The position numbers and the translations under genes were made by a program. Of a stretch of DNA of 5,359 nucleotides, positions 1-5,359 are shown piece by piece. Below the pieces are notes generated by a model. It saw nothing but the letters and a program-made list of their open reading frames with translations, made no database searches and had not been told where the DNA came from. Numbering within the stretch: position 1 is the stretch's first letter; every line of letters starts with the position of its first letter. This DNA comes from Candidatus Omnitrophota bacterium. GTDB lineage: Bacteria > Omnitrophota > Gorgyraeia > Gygaellales > Profunditerraquicolaceae. The DNA is taken from assembly GCA_029563245.1 (NCBI GenBank), contig JAKQSG010000050.1:1-5359 (forward strand). Reading direction: 5' to 3'.

Positions 1-191
1 ACTGCGGCGACATCCGCAACAAGAGGATTGCCTATAGCTACACGAGTGGGATTCCTAACTGAAATAACCTTTACCTCTCCCAGATAAAGCTTTAATTCTT
101 CATCTACGTTATCTAAGGCGGCATAATGTTTAAAAGGAAACGCCATAGAAAAACATAGCATTAAGAGAAGAGACAAAGGCAATTTTTTCAT
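1..191 (-). CDS. cpaC: CpaC/RcpA-like Tad pilus secretin, N-terminal fragment (gene continues past the left edge)
   Basis: Only the first 63 codons are present, and the gene is cut by the window edge. My translation begins MKKLPLSLLL and has a lysine start plus a hydrophobic stretch to about residue 20, which is a Sec signal peptide. It is followed by a small domain at about residues 27-63 containing LYLGEVKVISVRNPTRVAIG and then NPLVADV. This L..G....I.V..P.RVAVGNP.VADV pattern is the hallmark of the pilus-formation N-terminal domain (T2SS-T3SS_pil_N) found at the start of CpaC/RcpA secretins. In the family, this protein forms the outer-membrane channel for Flp/Tad pili. The ATG at 189-191 has a good Shine-Dalgarno AGGAG at 196-200. 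The gene follows cpaB after 11 nt, the usual Tad order. The secretin domain itself is not visible, so a pilus-N protein lacking it cannot be excluded. Confidence 0.85.
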   Translation of the reverse strand, partial: MKKLPLSLLLMLCFSMAFPFKHYAALDNVDEELKLYLGEVKVISVRNPTRVAIGNPLVADVAA

Positions 192-202
192 TTTTCTCCT
201 TA

Positions 203-1123
203 TTATTTAGATAAAGGCATCTTTTCTTTATTTAATCCGCGATAAACATCTATATATTCGGTATCATCCACTACCGGAGCATCTCCATCCCCCTGGGGCA
301 TCTCCGGGGCAGGCATTATATACCTGAACAAAGTCTCCCAGCTCGCCGGCTGAATCGGACCTACCTGGGCATCTGCCGGAGAACGCAATGTCAAACGGAT
401 TTTCCCTTGTTCCTGAACAAAGGCTATAAGGCTTGCTTCCTGTGGGCTTAATGCCAAAGTTATAAGGCCTGAACCTGCGGCATCCCCTGCACCTTTAGTG
501 GTATATCTGCTGCCGCTCTGTTGAGCAGGCACCCTTCCGGTATCTTGTCCTACCGCTAAAACCAAAGTATTTTGGAATAGAGGCAAAACTGCCATCTGAG
601 ACCCCTGTTCTCCTTGAGGGCCTTGGACTGGAACAGGCACTGTAGCAATAACATCTACATAATCTCCGGGTTTTACCATACCAACCAAAGAAGCAATATT
701 ATCCACTGAAATTGTGACTGCCCTTTTGCCTACCGGGGTAAGCCCTGCTAAATCCCCTCCTCCCTTTGCCTGCCCATGGCTAAGCTTAGATAGGGTAACC
801 TGCTCACCCTTTGATATTGGCGCAAGCGTAATCATATCCGAGACCCTATCCAGAGAAGTAGCGGCATTAGGCTGCACAAACTTATTAGGCACAATAGCCG
901 TCTCCAGCATGGAAGTTTCAATCATTGCGCCTTTTGGTATATCCTGCTTTGCCACTAAAACAGCAGTCTGATTAGCCTGTATGTTTGAGAGGGCCTTCTT
1001 TGCCTGCTCTTGAGCCGCCATTCTTTGTTGCTCAATATAGGTATTAACCATCACAATGGCAGCTATAGCCAAAACTACTCCGGCAATTAAAATAATCTGC
1101 TGCTTCTGTAGTTTGATCGGCAT
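203..1123 (-). CDS. cpaB: Flp/Tad pilus assembly protein CpaB (RcpC family, SAF domain)
   Basis: The product is 306 aa, a normal length for CpaB/RcpC. It has one N-terminal membrane helix at about residues 9-29, so most of the protein lies in the periplasm. A SAF domain spans about 53-114, with VLVAKQDIPKGAMI at its start and the PISKGEQVT loop near its end. The RcpC/CpaB domain follows at about 126-258, with the typical VTISVDNIASLVGMVKPGDY segment and LALSPQEASLIAF. A Pro- and acid-rich linker (270-288) leads to a short tail, IDVYRGLNKEK, also typical of the family. CpaB proteins are thought to work with the secretin CpaC, perhaps via peptidoglycan or secretin contacts. The ATG overlaps the upstream gene's stop by one base (TAATG), and GGGGAG at 1132-1137 gives a Shine-Dalgarno 8 nt upstream. 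Translational coupling is likely. Confidence 0.95.
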   Translation of the reverse strand: MPIKLQKQQIILIAGVVLAIAAIVMVNTYIEQQRMAAQEQAKKALSNIQANQTAVLVAKQDIPKGAMIETSMLETAIVPNKFVQPNAATSLDRVSDMITLAPISKGEQVTLSKLSHGQAKGGGDLAGLTPVGKRAVTISVDNIASLVGMVKPGDYVDVIATVPVPVQGPQGEQGSQMAVLPLFQNTLVLAVGQDTGRVPAQQSGSRYTTKGAGDAAGSGLITLALSPQEASLIAFVQEQGKIRLTLRSPADAQVGPIQPASWETLFRYIMPAPEMPQGDGDAPVVDDTEYIDVYRGLNKEKMPLSK

Positions 1124-2034
1124 TATTTTATCTCCCCTTCATAAATTTCAATCTTGGCATCACGAGAAAGCTTGCCTATTAATTCCTCAATCCTCTGCTG
1201 CTGCTTTAAAAATGTCAATCCCCTTTTTATATCATCCCAAAGCTCAGAGAGAGATTTTTGCTTGCCGCCTTTTTTAGCCTCTAACTTTATTATATAATAA
1301 CCATCCGGGCCCTTAAATATATTGCTGATCCTTCCAACATCCAAGGTATCAGAAAAGGCCACCTCGTCAAATTGAGCAAATTTCTTGCCCTTAGAAATAA
1401 AACCTAAATCCCCGCCCTGTTTGCTGCTTGCGGACCTGGACTTTTCTTTAGCTAAGGTGGCAAAATCTCCGCCCTGCAGAAGCTGGATCAACGCATCTTT
1501 TGCATCCTGTTCGCTGCTAACCACTATCTCGCGGACCTGGCGCTCTTCGGGCTCTTTAAGCTGATCCTTAAAGGTATTATAATATTCCTCAATCTCCTTA
1601 GAGGTTACGTCTATTTTCTCCGTCTCATTCTTGATTAATTCTAAAACCAGAAGCTGCATCTTTGCCTTATCCAGAGCGCCCAATACTTCAGCATTCCTGT
1701 CTAAACCTTGATCCATAGCATTCTGATACAATAGCGTCCTTCTAACCACCTCATTCTTAAGATAATTGATCTTCTGTTCGCGGGTAGTAATCTTCAGCTC
1801 CGGCCTATCCACGGGGACAGAGGCATTAAAGGCTTCTATCTCCTGGTTTATATCCTCTAGGGTAATTGGTATATTATTTACCCGGGCAATAACCTTCCCC
1901 TTAACCGGGACTGAAGTATAAGACTTTTTTACCTCTGCCTTCTTGGCAGGATTAACGGAGCCCAATTTATCGCATCCTAAGAAACTTAAGAAAGCGAAAC
2001 AAACTAACAAAACTATCATCGTTCTATTTTTCAC
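1123..2034 (-). CDS. Parvulin-like (SurA/PrsA/PpiC type) peptidylprolyl isomerase lipoprotein, probably a chaperone
   Basis: The 303-aa product begins with a lipoprotein signal peptide ending at FLGC (lipid-accepting Cys21), followed by Asp22. A SurA-N-like helical region covers about residues 48-160, with VIARVNNIPITLEDINQEI, the classic start of this fold. A parvulin domain covers about 163-255, with QVREIVVSS, GGDFATLAKEKS, KQGGDLGFI, FDEVAFS and GYYIIKL. A helical tail follows. Active parvulins usually have His in the first strand (SHI) and in the last motif (GYHII). Here these are Glu169 and Tyr248, so isomerase activity may be weak or absent. The protein resembles periplasmic foldases tied to secretion or exopolysaccharide loci (EpsD-like). 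The start is GTG, chosen because AGGAGG lies 4 nt upstream; the next in-frame ATG (codon 6) has no such site. Its position between two membrane-protein genes and just before cpaB suggests a role in Tad assembly, which is an inference. Confidence 0.9.
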   Translation of the reverse strand: MKNRTMIVLLVCFAFLSFLGCDKLGSVNPAKKAEVKKSYTSVPVKGKVIARVNNIPITLEDINQEIEAFNASVPVDRPELKITTREQKINYLKNEVVRRTLLYQNAMDQGLDRNAEVLGALDKAKMQLLVLELIKNETEKIDVTSKEIEEYYNTFKDQLKEPEERQVREIVVSSEQDAKDALIQLLQGGDFATLAKEKSRSASSKQGGDLGFISKGKKFAQFDEVAFSDTLDVGRISNIFKGPDGYYIIKLEAKKGGKQKSLSELWDDIKRGLTFLKQQQRIEELIGKLSRDAKIEIYEGEIK

Positions 2035-2038
2035 AGCT

Positions 2039-2044
2039 CCTCCT
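2039..2044 (-). promoter_or_regulatory. Shine-Dalgarno site fixing the GTG start of the parvulin lipoprotein
   Basis: On the minus strand this reads AGGAGG within AAAGGAGGAGCT, 4 nt before the GTG at 2032-2034. It supports the GTG over the in-frame ATG five codons later, and the resulting protein keeps the positively charged n-region (KNR) of the lipoprotein signal. Confidence 0.8.
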
Positions 2045-2056
2045 TTAAAAGAGATA

Positions 2057-2299
2057 CTATTCTTTTTTGATTTCGTTAATAATCTTGACTAAAAGATCTG
2101 CTATTTTGGCGATTAAATAGAAAAAGAAAAAAAAGAAAACATAGATGGATAAGATTATTATGCCCATCCACTGAGGGTTGCCCGGAACTTTATTGAATAT
2201 AATTGCCAGCCCGCTTATGGTTCCTAAAAACAAGAAAATCCAGGCAGCTACTTTAACTACTGCGCTGGACACTTTCAAGAATCCTAGATGCTCACGCAT
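2057..2299 (-). CDS. Small two-helix membrane protein of unknown function
   Basis: The product is 80 aa and I cannot assign it to a named family with certainty. Two hydrophobic segments are visible, at about residues 12-35 (VVKVAAWIFLFLG...) and 44-67 (WMGIIILSIYV followed by six Phe). They are joined by a short loop, NKVPGNPQW. A charged, probably amphipathic tail (KIADLLVKIINEIKKE) follows. There is no signal peptidase site and no prepilin-type G/xxxxE cleavage motif, so it is not an Flp pilin. The gene is real on good grounds: AGGAGG at 2305-2310 sits 5 nt from the ATG, the sequence is clearly membrane-like, and the stop is 22 nt before the parvulin lipoprotein gene in the same direction. 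It is probably the first gene of the cpaB-cpaC operon. An 8-A run (2127-2134 on the plus strand) encodes part of the Phe block. Confidence 0.8.
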   Translation of the reverse strand: MREHLGFLKVSSAVVKVAAWIFLFLGTISGLAIIFNKVPGNPQWMGIIILSIYVFFFFFFYLIAKIADLLVKIINEIKKE

Positions 2300-2326
2300 T
2301 ACGCCCTCCTTTTATCTTTCTTATTT

Positions 2327-2353
2327 TTTATCACAAACACCGCCTAAATGCAA
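2327..2353 (-). promoter_or_regulatory. Weak candidate promoter for the small-membrane-protein/parvulin/cpaBC operon
   Basis: On the minus strand, TTGCAT (2348-2353) is followed after 15 nt by GATAAA (2327-2332), preceded by TGT in the manner of an extended -10. Transcription would start near 2320, leaving about a 20-nt leader that contains the AGGAGG site. The match is poor and the spacing short. The operon may instead be transcribed from the tRNA promoter by readthrough. Confidence 0.25.
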
Positions 2354-2369
2354 GAAAAATATTATTTTT

Positions 2370-2444
2370 TACCCCCAACCGGATTTGAACCGGTGTTTAC
2401 AGGCTGAGAACCTGACGTCCTAGACCAGGCTAGACGATGGGGGC
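2370..2444 (-). tRNA. tRNA-Glu, anticodon CTC
   Basis: The 75-nt minus-strand sequence folds as a cloverleaf. The acceptor stem is GCCCCCA with TGGGGGT, including a G1-U72 wobble. The D-arm is GTCT/GGAC, around a loop containing GG. The anticodon stem TCAGG/CCTGT encloses the loop TTCTCAG, with anticodon CTC at 34-36 (reads GAG). The variable region is 4 nt (AAAC). The T-arm is ACCGG-TTCAAAT-CCGGT and the discriminator is A. The GTCTAG D-arm start and overall layout match bacterial tRNA-Glu. The 3' CCA is not encoded and must be added by nucleotidyltransferase. One anticodon-stem pair, 27-43, is a U-U mismatch by my alignment. Confidence 0.95.
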
Positions 2445-2460
2445 AGAAAAATGTTAAATT

Positions 2461-2488
2461 ATTTTACTATATAAGTGAATTTAGTCAA
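2461..2488 (-). promoter_or_regulatory. Promoter of tRNA-Glu (and perhaps the downstream Tad operon)
   Basis: On the minus strand, TTGACT (2483-2488, five of six matches to the -35 consensus) is separated by 16 nt from TAAAAT (2461-2466, five of six matches to the -10). Transcription would start near 2453, about 9 nt before the mature tRNA 5' end at 2444. That fits a short tRNA leader removed by RNase P. No strong terminator follows the tRNA, so this promoter could also feed the protein-coding genes. Confidence 0.7.
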
Positions 2489-2496
2489 TAATTTTG

Positions 2497-2527
2497 TTGA
2501 CCCTCAAAGCAAAAAGTGTTATATAAT
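2497..2527 (+). promoter_or_regulatory. Promoter of the FIST-kinase-regulator operon; suggests a leaderless mRNA
   Basis: TTGACC (2497-2502) lies upstream of a perfect TATAAT (2522-2527) with 19-nt spacing; the overlapping TATATA (2520-2525) gives the ideal 17 nt. Either way transcription would begin around 2531-2535, at or just before the ATG at 2535. The -35 box lies 8 bp from the -35 box of the oppositely directed tRNA promoter. Confidence 0.65.
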
Positions 2528-2534
2528 AAAACCC

Positions 2535-3698
2535 ATGCAGATAGGCGTAGGTTTCAGCTCGAATAACGACCATATAAAAGCAGCCCAAGAAGCCTTTAAT
2601 GAAGCCTCCTCTGCTATTAACCGAAGAAGGCCGGATTTAGCGCTTTTATTTAACACCCTAAAGCTCAGCCACCCCTTAGTTTTAAAGACCATCAGGGATT
2701 CATTGGGAGACACCCCTCTTTTAGGCTTGAGTTCGCCCTCAATAATAGTAAACCGGGGCTCATGCAAAAACGGCTTAGCCATAGCGCTCTTTAGCTTCCC
2801 TGAGGATATCTATTTTAACACCACCTGCGTCAAGGAAATCTCTCTGAATAATGCCTCATCTTCAGGGGAAAAGCTGGGGGATGACCTTTTATACGGATGT
2901 AAGGGGATCCGCCGGAATTTAAGCATAATCTTTCTTGACGGACAAATACCTGAAGGTGAAAATATTATCTTCGGGATGCAAAAAAAGGTAGGAAGAAGCT
3001 TCCCTATGGTAGGCGCCTCTACCTTAGGGCCCGTATATTTTAATAACTCCATACTTAACAATGCTGCCTGCGGCATACTATTCGGGGGAAAATTAAATTT
3101 TGGATTAGGAGTAAAACACGGATGGCAGCCCTTAGGAAAACCCAGGAGAGTAACCCTCTCTTCGGGAAATACCGCACAGGAGATAGACAATAAAGCCGCA
3201 GCCAGCCTTTACCAGGAATACTTTGCAAAAGATAGCTCAAGCTTAAAAAAAGACCTAAAGCATATCTCTCCATTTTATCCTCTAGGTATAGATATTTCCG
3301 GGAAGAAGGAATACCTGTTGAGAAGCCTATCTTCTATAGGAGAATCCGGCTCCCTTGCTTTTAACGGAGATATACCGCAGGGCAGCAGAATAAGATTAAT
3401 GATTAGCTCAAAGGAATACTGCCTGGAGAGCACAAGACAGGCTGCCCAGCTGGCTAAAGAAAGCCTAAAAAATCAAAAGGCAAAGTTCATCCTTATATTT
3501 AACTCCCTGGCAAGGTCAATGCTTTTGGGAAGACAAGAGAATATAGAGATATCTGCGATAAAAGAGGTTTTCGGCGCCGATGTGCCGATACTGGGGGCGT
3601 ACACCTTAGCTGAAGAAGCCCCTTTAAACTCCACAGATTACCTGGGGATACCTTATTACCACAATAATTCCATAGCAATATTGGCTATGGCGGGTTAA
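2535..3698 (+). CDS. Free-standing FIST domain sensor protein (FIST_N + FIST_C)
   Basis: From the ATG at 2535 the product is 387 aa. It lacks a signal peptide or membrane helices, so it should be cytoplasmic. The FIST_N region spans about residues 1-215, opening with MQIGVGFSSNN and containing the TPLLGLSSPSI and PMVGASTLGP segments. The family's signature junction GWQPLGKPRRVTLS followed by EIDNKAAASLYQEYF begins near residue 210. FIST_C follows, ending with FILIFNSLARSMLLG and DVPILGAYTLAEEAPL. FIST domains are proposed small-ligand (possibly amino-acid) sensors that usually sit beside or within kinases, chemoreceptors and cyclic-nucleotide enzymes. The kinase gene begins 3 nt after this stop, so a shared signalling path is likely. 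The reading frame is open back to a GTG at 2475, but that start lacks a ribosome site and would place the promoter inside the gene. The ATG lies 7 bp after TATAAT with no Shine-Dalgarno. Confidence 0.92.
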   Translation: MQIGVGFSSNNDHIKAAQEAFNEASSAINRRRPDLALLFNTLKLSHPLVLKTIRDSLGDTPLLGLSSPSIIVNRGSCKNGLAIALFSFPEDIYFNTTCVKEISLNNASSSGEKLGDDLLYGCKGIRRNLSIIFLDGQIPEGENIIFGMQKKVGRSFPMVGASTLGPVYFNNSILNNAACGILFGGKLNFGLGVKHGWQPLGKPRRVTLSSGNTAQEIDNKAAASLYQEYFAKDSSSLKKDLKHISPFYPLGIDISGKKEYLLRSLSSIGESGSLAFNGDIPQGSRIRLMISSKEYCLESTRQAAQLAKESLKNQKAKFILIFNSLARSMLLGRQENIEISAIKEVFGADVPILGAYTLAEEAPLNSTDYLGIPYYHNNSIAILAMAG

Positions 3699-3701
3699 AA
3701 A

Positions 3702-5186
3702 ATGTTTGAAGCTAATATTATTACTATTCTAATCGCAACATTAATAATTATTTATCTTACCGCTATGCTCCTTACAAAGATGCAAAAGGCTAAACAGCTT
3801 GAGCAAGAGGCGGAGGAATTAAAAAAGTCGCTCGATAATATGGACGAGCAGGCTAAAATCATCGTACGCACGGATATGGAATTAAACCGCATACAGGAAG
3901 AATTAGACAAAAAAATATCCGGTTTGTATGCGCTTCAGAAATTATCTCACTCAATCAGCATGACCCTGGTAGAAGACCAGATATTCCAAAGGCTAAGTCC
4001 CGAACATATTGACGAGCTTGGTTTTGAAAAAAGCCTTATTTTCTTCTGGAATAAAAAGGGGGGGGAATTCTACACCAAAGCGGCACTGGGATATGCAGAA
4101 GAGGAAAAAGAACTCATCTCCGCTCATTTAAACGGCAACAAGGAAAAATTCTTGAGCCTTATAGAGGCAGACGAAACTTTATCCAGCATTACAATGCCCG
4201 AGAATTTTATCGACAAGAATACGCTGCGCAGCATTTTTAAGGCAAGCTATTTTATTCTTTCCCCGATATTACCTAAACAAAGCGAGTGCGGTTTTATTTT
4301 TATCGGTACGGAAAAAACCGATACCCTCATTACCGAAGGAGATGAAGAATTAATTAAGATATTAGCCACTCAGCTTGGACAGGCCCTAGAGAATGCCCGG
4401 CTCTTTGAGAAGACATGGAATTCCCAGCGGGAATTAGAGGAAAAGGTTGGCGAGAGGACGCAAGAATTAACTGCTGCGCTTGAGGAAGTAAAAAAGATGA
4501 ACAAGCGCAAGACAGATTTTGTCTCTAGCGTCTCCCATGAGCTGCGCACCCCTTTAACTTCTATCAAAGGATACGCGGCCATACTGCTCACTGGTAAGCT
4601 TGGAGAAATACCTACAGAGGCAAAACAGCGCTTAGAGAAGATAAACCGGCATAGCGATGAATTAGGGCACATAGTAAACGAACTCCTGGATATATCCCGC
4701 ATAGAATCAGGGAAAGTTACGATGAGCCTTGAGCCATGGGATTTAAGGGAAGTTATAAATAAAATCGAAGACCTGCTATCCGGACAACTGAAAGAAAAAA
4801 AGATCGACCTGGAAATCCTAGTCCAACCCAAAGATTTCAAGGTATTGATAGACCAAACCCAGATAGGAAGAGTTTTTATTAATCTAATCGGCAATGCCAT
4901 GAAGTTTACTCCTGCCAATGGAAAGATAAGCGTATCCGGAAAGAAAAAAGACGGGATGATCCAGGTTGATGTCTCTGATACCGGATGCGGGATACCGCAA
5001 GAAGCAAAGGATTCAATATTTGAAGAGTTCTTCAGGGTAGAGAATTCAATAAATCAAGAGGTTAAAGGCACAGGATTAGGCCTGGCATTAGTCAAGCGCA
5101 TTATTGAAGCACACCAAGGTAAAATCTGGGTTGATAGCGTAATGGGTAAAGGGACTACCTTCAGCTTCACCTTGCCGCAAGGATAG
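3702..5186 (+). CDS. Membrane-anchored GAF sensor histidine kinase (HisKA/HATPase_c)
   Basis: The 494-aa product has a single N-terminal membrane helix (about residues 5-25) with almost no periplasmic part, so its input is probably cytoplasmic. A charged coiled coil (28-75) leads to a GAF-like domain (about 78-235, ending ILATQLGQALENARLFEK) and a second coiled coil (236-270). The HisKA dimerisation domain carries the H-box SHELRTP with phospho-acceptor His279; Glu280 and Thr283 form the ExxT pattern linked to phosphatase activity. The ATPase domain has an N-box (NLIGNAMKFT, 394-403), G1 (DTGCGIP, 426-432), an F-box (FEEFF, 440-444) and G2 (GTGLGLALV, 456-464), so all catalytic motifs are intact. 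The GAF assignment rests on position and pattern. The gene sits 3 nt after the FIST stop without a clear ribosome site, suggesting coupled translation. A G8 run encodes residues 119-122. Confidence 0.95.
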   Translation: MFEANIITILIATLIIIYLTAMLLTKMQKAKQLEQEAEELKKSLDNMDEQAKIIVRTDMELNRIQEELDKKISGLYALQKLSHSISMTLVEDQIFQRLSPEHIDELGFEKSLIFFWNKKGGEFYTKAALGYAEEEKELISAHLNGNKEKFLSLIEADETLSSITMPENFIDKNTLRSIFKASYFILSPILPKQSECGFIFIGTEKTDTLITEGDEELIKILATQLGQALENARLFEKTWNSQRELEEKVGERTQELTAALEEVKKMNKRKTDFVSSVSHELRTPLTSIKGYAAILLTGKLGEIPTEAKQRLEKINRHSDELGHIVNELLDISRIESGKVTMSLEPWDLREVINKIEDLLSGQLKEKKIDLEILVQPKDFKVLIDQTQIGRVFINLIGNAMKFTPANGKISVSGKKKDGMIQVDVSDTGCGIPQEAKDSIFEEFFRVENSINQEVKGTGLGLALVKRIIEAHQGKIWVDSVMGKGTTFSFTLPQG

Positions 5187-5191
5187 AAAAT

Positions 5192-5359
5192 ATGGCAATA
5201 AAAATACTTATCGTAGATGATGACCCGGATATAAGAGACGTGCTGACACTTACCCTCTCTGAAGAGGATTATGAAATACTTGAGGCATGCGACGGAGAAG
5301 AGGCGCTCAAGCTTGTACACACCAATCAGCCTGACCTTATACTGCTGGATTACCAGATC
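5192..5359 (+). CDS. Response regulator, N-terminal receiver domain (gene continues past the right edge)
   Basis: The first 56 codons are present. My translation begins MAIKILIVDDDPDIRDVL and reaches PDLILLDYQI, a classic CheY-like receiver. The acidic pocket is Asp9-Asp11 and the phospho-acceptor is Asp53 in LLDYQ. The conserved Thr/Ser and Lys, and any output domain, lie beyond the edge, so I cannot tell a stand-alone receiver from a DNA-binding or enzymatic regulator. The ATG is 5 nt after the kinase stop. The ribosome site AAGGA (5179-5183) lies inside the kinase's last codons, just before its TAG, which favours co-translation. It is the probable partner of the upstream kinase. Confidence 0.93.
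   Translation, partial: MAIKILIVDDDPDIRDVLTLTLSEEDYEILEACDGEEALKLVHTNQPDLILLDYQI

Noticed and set aside
2057..2299. Small membrane protein as the Flp pilin or TadV peptidase of the locus
   Set aside because: It lacks the prepilin cleavage motif with Glu at +5 and the Asp residues of prepilin peptidases, and it has two hydrophobic helices.
2354..2370. A/T-only dyad after the tRNA as an intrinsic terminator
   Set aside because: The stem would be only A-T pairs with no GC-rich hairpin, so it would be too unstable to call a terminator.
2178..2423. Plus-strand open frame of 81 codons
   Set aside because: It runs antisense to the small membrane protein gene and into the tRNA-Glu on the other strand, with no ribosome site or recognisable protein pattern.
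2475..2534. A 20-codon N-terminal extension of the FIST gene from a GTG at 2475
   Set aside because: There is no ribosome site at 2475, the stretch contains the FIST promoter elements and the tRNA -35 box, and the family-like sequence begins at the ATG at 2535.
2810..3190. Minus-strand open frame of 126 codons inside the FIST gene
   Set aside because: It is antisense to a clearly coding frame and shows no domain pattern or ribosome site.
4370..4918. Minus-strand open frame of 182 codons
   Set aside because: It is the antisense shadow of the HisKA/ATPase region of the kinase, whose motifs are complete on the plus strand; the product is Ser-rich and unlike any family.
5054..5320. Minus-strand open frame of 88 codons
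   Set aside because: It lies antisense across the kinase end and the receiver start, both of which are strongly supported on the plus strand.

Overview
The window looks like a moderately AT-rich genome of a diderm (Gram-negative type) bacterium. The diderm call rests on the N-terminus of a secretin-family Tad/Flp pilus protein (CpaC) and on a lipoprotein. The style resembles uncultured lineages such as Candidatus Omnitrophota: tight operons, small conserved membrane proteins, Tad genes next to a parvulin lipoprotein, and free-standing FIST proteins. That placement is a guess from gene content, not something the sequence proves.

The left half (1-2444) reads entirely on the minus strand. In transcription order it holds a tRNA-Glu(CTC), a two-helix small membrane protein of unknown function, a parvulin-like (SurA/PrsA-type) lipoprotein, CpaB, and the first 63 residues of CpaC, which runs off the left edge. 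The four protein genes are packed with gaps of 22, -1 and 11 nt and form one operon. The two recognisable pilus genes, cpaB and cpaC, are in the order usual for Tad loci. The lipoprotein and the small membrane protein are candidates for accessory assembly factors.

The right half (2535-5359) reads on the plus strand. It holds a free-standing cytoplasmic FIST sensor protein, a membrane-anchored GAF histidine kinase of the HisKA/HATPase_c class, and the receiver domain of a response regulator that runs off the right edge. Gaps are 3 and 5 nt, so this looks like one three-part signalling operon. FIST probably binds a small ligand and passes the signal to the kinase, but that link is inferred from position only.

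The two halves are divided by a 90-bp divergent promoter region (2445-2534). The -35 boxes of the tRNA promoter (minus) and the FIST promoter (plus) lie back to back, 8 bp apart, and form an inverted repeat. The FIST -10 box sits only 7 bp before the preferred ATG, with no Shine-Dalgarno sequence, so the FIST mRNA may be leaderless. Other points for follow-up are a G8 run inside the kinase gene and the loss of both conserved histidines in the parvulin domain. There is no stretch over 300 bases without a gene, and I saw no mobile element, CRISPR array or strong intrinsic terminator.
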